Source: Oceanospirillaceae bacterium (lineage in GTDB: Bacteria; Pseudomonadota; Gammaproteobacteria; Pseudomonadales; Balneatricaceae). From it: 64,000 nt of DNA. The translations under genes and the position numbers were made by a program. The DNA is taken from positions 1-64,000 of the forward strand of contig JABSRA010000009.1 of NCBI GenBank assembly GCA_013215445.1. The letters are read 5' to 3'. The notes under the pieces were generated by a model. The model was not told the DNA's origin and searched no databases. It was given only the letters and a program-made list of their open reading frames with translations. Positions 28,287 through 36,965 of this stretch are shown here, piece after piece; positions within the stretch are counted from its first letter, which is position 1, and every line of letters starts with the position of its first letter.

Positions 28287-30065
28287 TTATAGTGGCCAAA
28301 ACAACAAGATTAAAGGAACCGCCAACAGTACGATAATAATGTCTAATGGCAAACCCATTCGCCAATAATCACCAAATTGATAGCCTCCAGGCCCCATTAC
28401 TAGAGTATTTGATTGATGTCCAATGGGGGTCATAAAAGCACAGGAAGCACCCACTGCAACCGTCATAAAGAAGGGATCTGCGCTCACCCCAAGTCCCTGG
28501 GCAATACTGTAGGCAAGTGGCGCCATCACCACGGCGGTGGCCGCATTATTAATAACATCCGATAGCAACATCGTCATCACCAACAATAGGCCAATGATGA
28601 TGTAGATAGGCATACCTTGGGTAAATACCAATAATTGATTGGCAGCTAAGGTAGTTAACCCCGTGCTCTCTAGCGCTTTACCGACGGGAATCAGACAGGC
28701 CAAGAGGATAATCACCGGCCAATCAATGGCATCGTAGAGGTTGCGTACCGGGATAAGCTCAAGCAGCACATAGACCAACACTGCCAGCACAAAGACTATC
28801 GCCAATGGCAGTATTTTTAACGCGCCCAGCGCAATCGCTAGCGCAAAAATACTCAGGGCTATCGAAACTTTCCTAGAACTCCCCAAGGTCAAATTGCGCT
28901 CAGCCAAAGGGACTAAACCCAATTCTGACAACTGCTCTTCCACCCTGTCCGCCGCCCCCTGTAACAACAAGATATCACCCGCTCTAAAGGTTTGTTTTCT
29001 AATTCTGCGCTGCACGCGTTTGCCCTCACGCGCCAAACCTACCAGCGCCAAAGAGCTATTACTGCGTCGACGCAGGTAGGGAACACCTCGCCCCTCTAGG
29101 CAAGAGCCACGCATGATAACCCCCTCCACTAACGTCAAATTCCCCTGCGTTAACTCGGAAAACTTTTTATCGGCACTGGTAATTAATTCCAAATCATTAT
29201 TATCCAGAAGTGCCTGCACTTCTGAAGGATCGGCTTGTAAGATTAAAATATCGCCCGCATGCAATCGCTGAAAGCGCTTCATGGAAATGGTTTCACCGTG
29301 TCGATGGGCAATGCCAGCCACCGTTATGTTACCCTTTTCTAGGCCGATGATTGCGTCCGCTGGTTGACCGACCAAGTCAGAGTTTTCACCGATGATTACC
29401 TCCGTCAGGTAATCATCGATAGCGAATAGCTGTTCAGGTGCACTGCGCGCCAATCTCTCCCGGGGAATAAATCGCCAGCCAATTAAGCCAATAAATAACA
29501 CCCCGGCACTGGCAATACCGACCCCAACCGCTGAAAAATCAAACAGTCTGAATGGCTCACCTGAGACCTCGGCGCGCATCATGGCAATAATAATATTTGG
29601 CGGCGTGCCTATCGCAGTCGTCATACCACCCAAAATACTGCCAAAGGCTAATGGCATTAATAAAATGGCGGGCGAACGCCCGTGATGTGCACAAGTGCTG
29701 ATTGCCACCGGCAACATCAATGCGAGCGCACCCACGTTATTCATAAAGGCCGACGCCAAGGTCACTACTAAGGTCAGTAACAATATATGTAGCAGCAGAT
29801 TTTTGGTGTAGGGTAACAGCGCTGTGGCGATCATATCAACCACCCCACAACGGCGCATCACATCTGAAATCACTAAGACCGCGGCCACTGTGATCACCGC
29901 GGGATGGCCAAAACCGATAAAGGCGAGGTCCGCTGAGACTAATCCGGTTAATACACAACAGCTAAGGGATAGTGCCGCTACGATATCGTGCCGGTATTTA
30001 CCCCAGATAAAAAGGGCAATAGTAAACAGTAGGATAAGCGCAATCAACATTTGCTGGTAGGTCAT
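28287..30065 (-). CDS. SLC13-family permease with TrkA-C domains
   Basis: A 592-residue membrane transporter of the DASS/SLC13 group (anion:Na+ symporter superfamily). Two blocks of membrane helices (about 1-195 and 395-592) flank a cytoplasmic middle with two RCK/TrkA-C domains (about 210-380). Family motifs are MNNVGALALMLPVAI, IGTPPNIII, DVINNAATAVVMAPLA and the closing GPGGYQFGDYWRMG. Such proteins carry sulfate, dicarboxylates or related anions; the substrate here is not determinable. It lies downstream of the PotC-like gene with a 215-bp gap and probably has its own promoter. Confidence 0.85.
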   Translation of the reverse strand: MTYQQMLIALILLFTIALFIWGKYRHDIVAALSLSCCVLTGLVSADLAFIGFGHPAVITVAAVLVISDVMRRCGVVDMIATALLPYTKNLLLHILLLTLVVTLASAFMNNVGALALMLPVAISTCAHHGRSPAILLMPLAFGSILGGMTTAIGTPPNIIIAMMRAEVSGEPFRLFDFSAVGVGIASAGVLFIGLIGWRFIPRERLARSAPEQLFAIDDYLTEVIIGENSDLVGQPADAIIGLEKGNITVAGIAHRHGETISMKRFQRLHAGDILILQADPSEVQALLDNNDLELITSADKKFSELTQGNLTLVEGVIMRGSCLEGRGVPYLRRRSNSSLALVGLAREGKRVQRRIRKQTFRAGDILLLQGAADRVEEQLSELGLVPLAERNLTLGSSRKVSIALSIFALAIALGALKILPLAIVFVLAVLVYVLLELIPVRNLYDAIDWPVIILLACLIPVGKALESTGLTTLAANQLLVFTQGMPIYIIIGLLLVMTMLLSDVINNAATAVVMAPLAYSIAQGLGVSADPFFMTVAVGASCAFMTPIGHQSNTLVMGPGGYQFGDYWRMGLPLDIIIVLLAVPLILLFWPL

Positions 30066-30280
30066 AAGCAGACAGTCCCTGTTACTTATTTCTAGCCCGA
30101 ATTCGCGCGTTAGCTAGCGTAAATAAATCTTATATTTCAGTTTATCGTGTTTCAGAGGAAAATTGAACAGGAAAAAATAGCAGATACAAACTAGCGAGGT
30201 AAGTATCCACAGCAGACCAAGACTAGAATGCTGTGGATAAATAGTAGTGAAAAGAGAACAAATTATTCTAGGTCAAGTGG

Positions 30281-31132
30281 TTAGCCGGGGGCTAAGCCCC
30301 TTTGCCGCTCACTTCTTCTGCGAATAAGCTCGAGGAAAGTCAGTAACATTATAGAAATTATCACTAACAAAGTAGCCACTGCCAATATTGTCGGGCTAAT
30401 TTGCTCGCGAATTCCACCCCACATTTGCAGCGGAATGGTGCGCTGTTCAGGACCGGCAACAAAGATCGCCACTACCACTTCGTCAAAGGAGGTAATAAAG
30501 GCAAACAGTGCCCCTGAAATAACACCCGGGGTCACTAGTGGCAACATTATCTTAAAGAATACAGTTCTTGGGTTAGCACCCAGTGCCGCAGCTGCACGGG
30601 TCAGCGAATAATCAAAGCCAGATAAGGTGGCGGTGACGGTTATCACGACAAAGGGAATACCCAAGGCCGTATGGGCCAGTATCAGCCCGAGGAAAGTCCC
30701 GGCTAAGTTGATACTCGAGTAAAAGAAGAACATACCCGCCGCCGAGATAATCAACGGCACTATCATCGGCGAAATTAAGATACTCATGAGCAGCGCTCGA
30801 TAGGGCATTTCAGGTCTGGATAGGCCCAACGCTGCTAAGGTTCCCAGTGAAGTGGCAATAATAGTCGAGCAAATCGCCACAAAAAAGCTATTTTTTATCG
30901 AGCGCATCCACTCTTCACTGGCGAAAAACTCTTCGTACCAGCGCAGCGAATAACCCGCCGGATCCAGAGATAGCATCTCGGGCGTAAAGGTAAAATACGG
31001 CTGTACATTAAAGGACAGCGGAATAATGATCAGAATTGGGCCGATCAAGAATAAAAAAATCAGTGCGCAGATCACCCGATACGAGTAGTACCAAGAGCGC
31101 TCTAATTTTCCTGCATAAGTTGGTATAGCCAT
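30281..31132 (-). CDS. PotC-type ABC transporter permease
   Basis: A 283-residue permease with six helices and the coupling (EAA-loop) segment ALGANPRTVFFKIMLPLVTPG, as in PotC/YdcV. It is the last gene of a four-gene ABC operon (ATPase, binding protein, two permeases, all minus strand) and starts 12 bp after the PotB-type gene. GGGAGA precedes the ATG. The transporter class handles polyamines, spermidine-like cations, opines and related small cations. The upstream creatinase suggests a guanidino or methylated amino compound, but that is inference. Confidence 0.85.
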   Translation of the reverse strand: MAIPTYAGKLERSWYYSYRVICALIFLFLIGPILIIIPLSFNVQPYFTFTPEMLSLDPAGYSLRWYEEFFASEEWMRSIKNSFFVAICSTIIATSLGTLAALGLSRPEMPYRALLMSILISPMIVPLIISAAGMFFFYSSINLAGTFLGLILAHTALGIPFVVITVTATLSGFDYSLTRAAAALGANPRTVFFKIMLPLVTPGVISGALFAFITSFDEVVVAIFVAGPEQRTIPLQMWGGIREQISPTILAVATLLVIISIMLLTFLELIRRRSERQRGLAPG

Positions 31133-31144
31133 CTTTTTTTCTCC

Positions 31145-32407
31145 CTAACCCATTTTCATCTTGTCGATGCCAATCACCTTGTTAAAGATGCTATAAAAGA
31201 CCATCACTATCACCAGCAGAATAAAGCCAAGTGCGCCCGCTAATCCCCAGTTTAAAGAATTTTGCATATGATAGGCAATCATATTACTAATCAGCAAACC
31301 ACTTTGCCCGCCCACTAATGCAGGGGTAATGTAGTAACCAATGGATAAAATAAACACTAATAACGAACCGGCACCTATGCCTGACACGGTCATCGGAATA
31401 TAGACACGCACAAAGGCAACCACCGGATTAGCACCGAGTGATAGCGCCGCCCGCATGTAGGTGGGGGGTATGGTTTTCATCACTGAATACAACGGTAAGA
31501 TCATAAACGGCAATAAAATATGGGTCATGGCCACAATTGTACCGGTTTTGTTAAATATCATCTGCAGGCGCCCCGCCTCATCGATAATATTCATCCATAC
31601 CAGAACATCATTGAGTACCCCCTGAGTTTGCAGTAGCACAATCCAAGTGGTGGTGCGGACTAATAACGAGGTCCAAAAAGGTAATAATACTAAGATCATC
31701 AACAAGTTACTCTTTGCCAGCGGTAATGTCGCGAGTAGATAGGCAATAGGGTAGGCGAGTAAAATACAGATAGCGGTGATGGTAAAACTCATGATCAAGG
31801 TCCGGCCAAACAGCGCTTTGTAAATTTGCTTATTTTCCGGTTTAGCCTCTATATTGCCCTGATCGTTAGTTCTGTAATCAACGGCGGAAATCAAATAGGA
31901 AAAGGTGAATTGACCAGACTCCCGTTTAATCAGTGACCAGACGGCGACATCGCCCCAGGACTTATCAATCTTGATCATTTGCTTTTTATAAGGACCTTCA
32001 GTCAGCTTGACCGCCTTGCGAGCCGAACCGCTGATAACCCGGCGCATACCACTGCGCTCGTAGTTCAAACGAGAGGCAACTTTACCGATGTTTTTATTCT
32101 TACGCCCCTCTTGCAGATCCAAAACCAGTGCCGCGTAAGTCGCTTCATCGGGAAGATCTACCCCCTCCCATCTCGCGAGAGCTTTGGTGACATTGGGCAT
32201 AATTGTATGTACTTGTGGGTTTTCGACCCCACGCAAACTCATATTGACCACGGGTATAATGAAACTGACAATGATAAATAGCAGCAGGGGAGCAACCAGT
32301 AAAAACGCCCAAATTTTCAGCTTGCGCTGAGATCTTTGCAAACTGACTTTTAATGGCACGCCATCATTGGTTGTCATTTCGCCTACTTTTGAATATGAAG
32401 TTGCCAT
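31145..32407 (-). CDS. PotB-type ABC transporter permease with a long periplasmic insert
   Basis: A 420-residue permease, much longer than E. coli PotB (about 275-285). After TM1 (about 33-55) a 140-residue soluble segment with no membrane helix follows before the usual five-helix core. The core has the EAA loop LGANPVVAFVRVYIPMTVSG and ends near IGIDKMKMG. I recall similar extended permeases among alphaproteobacterial polyamine-type ABC systems. The insert should lie in the periplasm and could contact the binding protein. A start at the internal ATG of MTTNDG is an alternative to the one given. Confidence 0.85.
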   Translation of the reverse strand: MATSYSKVGEMTTNDGVPLKVSLQRSQRKLKIWAFLLVAPLLLFIIVSFIIPVVNMSLRGVENPQVHTIMPNVTKALARWEGVDLPDEATYAALVLDLQEGRKNKNIGKVASRLNYERSGMRRVISGSARKAVKLTEGPYKKQMIKIDKSWGDVAVWSLIKRESGQFTFSYLISAVDYRTNDQGNIEAKPENKQIYKALFGRTLIMSFTITAICILLAYPIAYLLATLPLAKSNLLMILVLLPFWTSLLVRTTTWIVLLQTQGVLNDVLVWMNIIDEAGRLQMIFNKTGTIVAMTHILLPFMILPLYSVMKTIPPTYMRAALSLGANPVVAFVRVYIPMTVSGIGAGSLLVFILSIGYYITPALVGGQSGLLISNMIAYHMQNSLNWGLAGALGFILLVIVMVFYSIFNKVIGIDKMKMG

Positions 32408-32539
32408 AAGTTCTCGACCTAGTTACAGATTAATTAGCTGTTATTGTTATCGTCACTAGAGGTTGTTATCTAGATATATCAGATGAAATACTGTATCAGT
32501 TGGAAAGTGGCAGAACCAATCCTAGACTGGTCCTGCTCG

Positions 32540-32565
32540 ATCGCTCAAGGTTGAGACTGAGCGAT
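32540..32565 (-). other. Stem-loop between binding-protein and permease genes
   Basis: Perfect 8-bp arms ATCGCTCA (32540-32547) and TGAGCGAT (32558-32565), extendable by an outer TAGAC/GTCTA pairing. It follows the binding-protein stop codon directly. As in the frc operon, it may keep binding-protein mRNA more abundant than downstream permease mRNA. Confidence 0.55.
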
Positions 32566-32578
32566 GTATTGGTCTAAA

Positions 32579-33676
32579 TTACTTGGATAACCAAGCGTTG
32601 AAACGCTCACTCATGTCATCTTTGTTGTTTGCCCACCATTCAGCATTTTTAATGATTGGATTGGTGAAGTTTGCAGGGCTAGTCGGCATATGCGGCTTCA
32701 TATCGATGCCCGTATCTGCATGCTTGTCAACAAAAGCAGCTGAAGACTTACGCGCAGGTCCGTATGAAATATACTTTGACTGATCAGCAAGGCGCTGAGT
32801 GTCTGTGGCAAATTTGATATATGCCTTCATCTCATCGGTTAGCTTGCCTTTTGGCACTACCCAACCGTCAATTTCAGCAACTTGTCCATCCCAAATAATA
32901 GTGAACGGCTGCTTCTCATTGACTTGTGCGCCGAAGAAACGACCGTTGTAGCCACTGGCAATACTGACTTCTTTATCGGAAAGTAGCTGTGGTGGCTGTG
33001 CGCCTGCCTCCCACCAGATGACAGAATCTTTAATGGTATCTAACTTTTTAAAGGCCAGCGCAATACCTTCTTCTGTGTCTAATAAATCGTATACTTTATC
33101 AGGTGCTACACCCCAAGCCATCAGTGCCCACTCTAAGTTACCGGCAGGAATTTTCTCTAGAGCACGCTTACCAGGGAATTTTTCTAGATCGAAAACATCG
33201 GCAATAGTCGAAGGTTTCTCACCCGGAAACATTTCATCGTTGAACGCGAACAGTGTTGCGTAATAAATCTGTGGGATAAAGCAGCCATTTAAACCGCCCA
33301 AGAAATCTGCACTCGCCGGCGTTCCATCGGGTGCTGCAGCGAGGATTTCATCGTAGTTAATTTCTTCTACTAAACCTTCGTCACAGGCAATCATTGCATC
33401 GCCTTCCAAGATATCAACCAGATCCCAAGTAACGTTATTTGCTTCTACTTGCGAGCGTATGCCGGCCAGAGCAGTACCTGACTTATCTTCGTGTAAGAAC
33501 TTGGTGCCGGTCTTCGCTGTGTAGGGCTCACTGTAAGCGCGCTGTTGACTCTTAGTATAAGCGCCACCCCAAGATACGACGGTGAAGGTTTCTTCAGCTT
33601 GGGCAATACTACCCAAAGAGACCGCGGCAATCGCTGTTGCGATAATTGAAAGTTTCAGTAATTTCTTCATTTTCAT
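32579..33676 (-). CDS. PotD-type periplasmic substrate-binding protein
   Basis: A 365-residue binding protein with a signal peptide (residues 1-27, ending IAQAEE) and the spermidine/putrescine-binding-like fold: FTVVSWGGAYTKSQQRAY, VNDLVDILEGDAMIACDEG-like text (VTWDLVDILEGDAMIA) and WWEAGAQPPQLLSDKEV. The acidic pocket residues of true polyamine binders cannot be verified by eye. It is the second gene of the Pot-type operon. Either of two ATGs (MKMKK or MKK) could start it, with AGGAAAAG upstream. Confidence 0.85.
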   Translation of the reverse strand: MKMKKLLKLSIIATAIAAVSLGSIAQAEETFTVVSWGGAYTKSQQRAYSEPYTAKTGTKFLHEDKSGTALAGIRSQVEANNVTWDLVDILEGDAMIACDEGLVEEINYDEILAAAPDGTPASADFLGGLNGCFIPQIYYATLFAFNDEMFPGEKPSTIADVFDLEKFPGKRALEKIPAGNLEWALMAWGVAPDKVYDLLDTEEGIALAFKKLDTIKDSVIWWEAGAQPPQLLSDKEVSIASGYNGRFFGAQVNEKQPFTIIWDGQVAEIDGWVVPKGKLTDEMKAYIKFATDTQRLADQSKYISYGPARKSSAAFVDKHADTGIDMKPHMPTSPANFTNPIIKNAEWWANNKDDMSERFNAWLSK

Positions 33677-33760
33677 CTTTTCCTATTTTTATTAATCTTT
33701 AAGGTTAATATTCGATAGTTTTTTGATTTATGTCTTCATTTTCAATTTTTAAAGAAGTAG

Positions 33761-34855
33761 TTACGCATCGAGAGCCCGACAATCATCGGTGTCCCAACCG
33801 ATAGTGATTTTCTCGCCGCGCTGCATATGTTGCTGATTATGCGTATTGGGGACTTTGATAATAAAGTCGGTATGGCCTGAAATCGATACTCTAGTGCGCG
33901 TGTGATCGCCGTGATAAATAAGCTCTTCTACAGTGGCCTCACAGTTGTTCGGACACACACCTGCAGCGGGATTTACCAGCACTCGTTCTGGACGTAACGA
34001 AAGGGTAGTGGTATCGCCAACTTTATCTACATTAATTTTTTTCGCCTGTACGATACCGCCACCACCGGACAATTCAACACGGCAAGTATCGCCTTCAATG
34101 GCAATCACTTTACCCATTAGTCGGTTATTTTCACCGATAAAGTTAGCCACAAAGGCGTTACAGGGTTGGTCGTATAATGCATGGGGGGTGGCTAGTTGCT
34201 GCACGATGCCATCGTCAAAAACCGCGATGCGATCTGACATCGTCAGTGCTTCTACCTGATCGTGGGTAACGTACAACATGGTGACCCCAAGATCTTCGTG
34301 GATATGTTTGATCTCGTATTGCATCTCTTCGCGTAGATTTTTATCTAGGGCGCCTAGCGGTTCATCCATCAATACTAATTTAGGTTCAAATACCAACGCT
34401 CTAGCTACTGCCACGCGTTGCTGTTGGCCACCTGAGAGTTGCGCCGGACGCCGATTGGCAAAATTATCCAAGCGCACCATTTTTAAGGCGTGATTCACTT
34501 TATCGGTGATTTCAGATTTACCCATTTTGCGGACTTGCAGGGGAAAGGCTAAATTTTCGGCAACGCTCATATGCGGGAATAGTGCGTAGTTTTGGAACAC
34601 CATGCCAATATCACGTTTGTGCGGGGCGACATTATTGATGGATTGACCATCGAGGATAATCTCACCACTGGTGGCGGTTTCAAAGCCCGCCAGCATCATA
34701 AGGCAGGTCGTTTTACCGGATCCTGAAGGACCTAACATGGTTAAGAATTCCCCTCGCACCATGTCGACATTAAAATCTTTTACGACTAGATGGACTCCAT
34801 CATAACTCTTTTGCACATTCTTAAACTGCACCAAAAAATCCGAATTTGAATCCAT
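33761..34855 (-). CDS. PotA-type ABC transporter ATP-binding protein
   Basis: A 364-residue ATPase with Walker A GPSGSGKTT, signature LSGGQQQRVAVARAL, Walker B LVLMDEPLGALD and a C-terminal TOBE domain (about 285-355). First gene of the ATPase/binding-protein/permease/permease operon. The frame extends five codons upstream, but GGAG six bases before the ATG at 34855 (MDSNSDFLVQF) fits better. It lies 761 bp downstream of the creatinase stop, on the same strand. Substrate is undetermined. Confidence 0.88.
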   Translation of the reverse strand: MDSNSDFLVQFKNVQKSYDGVHLVVKDFNVDMVRGEFLTMLGPSGSGKTTCLMMLAGFETATSGEIILDGQSINNVAPHKRDIGMVFQNYALFPHMSVAENLAFPLQVRKMGKSEITDKVNHALKMVRLDNFANRRPAQLSGGQQQRVAVARALVFEPKLVLMDEPLGALDKNLREEMQYEIKHIHEDLGVTMLYVTHDQVEALTMSDRIAVFDDGIVQQLATPHALYDQPCNAFVANFIGENNRLMGKVIAIEGDTCRVELSGGGGIVQAKKINVDKVGDTTTLSLRPERVLVNPAAGVCPNNCEATVEELIYHGDHTRTRVSISGHTDFIIKVPNTHNQQHMQRGEKITIGWDTDDCRALDA

Positions 34856-35240
34856 ACATATCTCCATCATATTTTTATTTTTCTAGTTAAAATAATATTA
34901 GCATATGCTTATAATTTTTATAACCAGTTGTCGTTTTTGGTTTAAACATTGAGCAATTGTTATAGCCTAAATATTAAATCAGTATTTAATATTCGAATAT
35001 TCAAAATTTTTATTCAACCATAACAAGTATTTATCAGACAAGCTTACATTGCAATGCTGTTATTCACCAAATATATTCCACTTAAAGAGATATTAACTAA
35101 TAATGACCCGTATCGCTAAACGACTGTCGTGGTAAATAGATTCCATGTCAGAGCAGACGACTCTGCTTTAAAACCGACGCTACTCTGGCTAAATATTATT
35201 GTAAATATCAAGACAAACCACTGCTACTGATGCCTCTAAA

Positions 35241-35294
35241 CCCATTTTCTAGATAGTTTTAAATAGTTGTTATGGCCTGAAAGCGACTCATTAT
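35241..35294. repeat. Non-coding repeat, copy 1
   Basis: This stretch aligns with 45091-45144. Shared blocks are CCATT, GATAGTTTT, AAATAGTT, TGAAA and CGACT in the same order, with a 3-base gap. Both copies lie in non-coding DNA beside catabolic genes. Function unknown. Confidence 0.5.
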
Positions 35295-35503
35295 ATGTCT
35301 AAAAAGTTAGCGGTAGTAAATTCAAAACAATACAAATCAGCCGTTATCGTTTGATCAAGGCAACCTATTTGCAGCTCCCTGCCACTTTGTAAAATGCTAT
35401 AAATCCACCAATCCTCATTAGTTTTTACAACTAATCTAAAAAAAATTAGCCAATTCACCTGATATTATTTCATTTACAGAGAATTGTTCTGCTCTTAATC
35501 TAG

Positions 35504-35544
35504 ATGCGAACACCTCCAGTTTTTTCTCCTGGACGGGTTCGCAT
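35504..35544. other. Imperfect 16-bp stem-loop after creatinase
   Basis: Arms ATGCGAACACCTCCAG (35504-35519) and CTGGACGGGTTCGCAT (35529-35544) pair at 14 of 16 positions around a T-rich 9-base loop. It lies 73 bp beyond the creatinase stop. No T-tract follows the stem in the minus direction, so it is not a standard terminator. Confidence 0.6.
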
Positions 35545-35616
35545 ACTCCTTAAAGGTCAACTTTTGACCATCTACAATATAGATGATAAATACCAATTTT
35601 GTGCAAAATACTGGAT

Positions 35617-36825
35617 TTAGCCAATAATTAAATGCTCAGGTCCATAGGGGAACTCAGTAATATTTTCATTGCCCTGTGCAGTGATCACTAAAATATCATG
35701 TTCTCTATAACCACCCGCCCCCGGTAAATGGTTCGGGATGGTAATCATAGGCTCCATAGAAACCACCATTCCCGGCACCAATACTGTGTCACAGTCCTCA
35801 CGTAATTCAAGACCAGCCTCTCGTCCGTAATAATGACCTAACACGCCAAAAGAATGACCGTAGCCAAAGGAGCGATACTGCAGCAAATCATATTCCGCGT
35901 AGAGTTGATTAAGCTCTTTTGCTATCTCCGAGCATTTATTCCCCGCCACCAACAGCGCCTGACCGCGCTCGTGTACTAAGACGTTTATTTCCCATAGGCG
36001 CAACTGCTCATCCGTGACGTGTCCGGCAAACAAGGTGCGCTCTAACGCCACATAATAACCGGCGACCATCGGGAAACAGTTGAGCGAGAGAATATCGCCC
36101 GCTGCAATTATTTTAGAAGTGACGGGATTATGCGCGCCATCTGTATTCAGCCCCGACTGAAACCACGTCCAAGTGTCCAATAACTCGGTATTTGGCCATG
36201 TTTTTGCTATTGCTCGCACCATAGTTGCCGTTGAATGTAAGGCGACTTCTACTTCACTGACCCCCACTTTTGCTGCCTCGACACACGCGGCACCCCCTAT
36301 ATCAGCGATGCGGGTCATTTTTTTAATATGGGCGATTTCCTCTGCAGATTTGATCATCCGCAAGCCCATCGCGGCACTGGCTATATCAACAAACTCAATA
36401 GCGGGAAACGCCTGTTTAAGCTTGCTTAATTGATCGAGAGTGCAGTGATCAAATTCAATCCCTAAACGCTTTACGTTTTTCGTCAGCTGTTTGATTGCGC
36501 AAAAATAATTATCTTTATGCCAATCTGTATAGGTTATATTGTCGCCTCGGGTGCGCCGCCAAGGCTGCCCTCCATCAATGCCTGCACTGACACTGGTGAC
36601 ATTGTCATGGTCTATCACCAAGGCGTAATTTCGTCCAAAATAGCAGTATAAAAAATCGGCGTAATAACAGATATTGTGGTAGGAACTAAACAGCACCGCG
36701 TCTATTTGCTGGGTGCTCATATAGGCTCTAATGGCAGCGTGTCTGCTGTTGAATTCGCGCTTGGAAAATGTCCCGGCTGCCTTATCCCCGTTATCGGCGA
36801 AACTTTGTAACGTTGGCATTTGCAT
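35617..36825 (-). CDS. Creatinase (creatine amidinohydrolase)
   Basis: Hydrolyses creatine to sarcosine and urea. The 402-residue protein resembles the well-studied Pseudomonas putida creatinase (403 residues) along its whole length: SSYHNICYYADFLYCYFGR, GIDGGQPWRRT, YTDWHKDNYF, WTWFQSGLNTDGAHNP, SLNCFPMVAGYYVALERTLF and GAGGYREHDILV. His232, in DGAHNP, falls at the same residue number as the catalytic His232 of that enzyme. It has the pita-bread fold of M24 peptidases but is not a peptidase. GGAG seven bases before the ATG at 36825 fixes the start (MQMPTL). A LysR gene is divergent and a Pot-type ABC operon lies downstream. No sarcosine oxidase or urease gene is in the window. Confidence 0.93.
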   Translation of the reverse strand: MQMPTLQSFADNGDKAAGTFSKREFNSRHAAIRAYMSTQQIDAVLFSSYHNICYYADFLYCYFGRNYALVIDHDNVTSVSAGIDGGQPWRRTRGDNITYTDWHKDNYFCAIKQLTKNVKRLGIEFDHCTLDQLSKLKQAFPAIEFVDIASAAMGLRMIKSAEEIAHIKKMTRIADIGGAACVEAAKVGVSEVEVALHSTATMVRAIAKTWPNTELLDTWTWFQSGLNTDGAHNPVTSKIIAAGDILSLNCFPMVAGYYVALERTLFAGHVTDEQLRLWEINVLVHERGQALLVAGNKCSEIAKELNQLYAEYDLLQYRSFGYGHSFGVLGHYYGREAGLELREDCDTVLVPGMVVSMEPMITIPNHLPGAGGYREHDILVITAQGNENITEFPYGPEHLIIG

Positions 36826-36895
36826 AATGATCTCCAATGACTGATAAATTTAGTCTATTTAAACCTGCCATTGGCCCGAGAGCAAACGAGTGATT

Positions 36896-36912
36896 TTCAA
36901 CCATTCGTTGAA
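36896..36912. promoter_or_regulatory. Candidate LysR operator between creatinase and its divergent regulator
   Basis: A 6-bp inverted repeat, TTCAAC (36896-36901) and GTTGAA (36907-36912), with a 5-base spacer, lies 54 bp upstream of the LysR gene and 71 bp upstream of creatinase. Size and spacing fit a LysR-type dyad, but the arms are short. Confidence 0.4.
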
Positions 36913-36965
36913 TTTTTCTCATCGAAAGATTAAACTAAAACTCGGTCATAATTTGTTGAGGGACT

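Larger units (their letters stand above)
34856..35616. other. Long A+T-rich intergenic region between creatinase and the Pot-type operon
   Basis: About 760 bp with no credible gene. It holds the presumed promoter of the ABC operon (AT-rich block near 34880-35000), a 54-bp segment repeated near 45091 and a run of hairpins just after the creatinase stop. The smaller hairpins are GGTCAA/TTGACC at 35555-35569 and ATCTA/TAGAT at 35570-35584. Confidence 0.5.

Noticed and set aside
35504-35544. Integron attC site or a 14-codon ORF within the hairpin
   Set aside because: The arms lack the R-box GTTRRRY/RYYYAAC pattern of attC. The ORF's AAGGAG is only one base from its ATG and the frame is simply the hairpin.
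34856-35616. Guanidine riboswitch beside creatinase
   Set aside because: I looked for paired hairpins with ACGR-type loops. One ACGA occurs in a small stem near 35155, but there is no matching second hairpin in the right position and no guanidine export or carboxylase gene follows.
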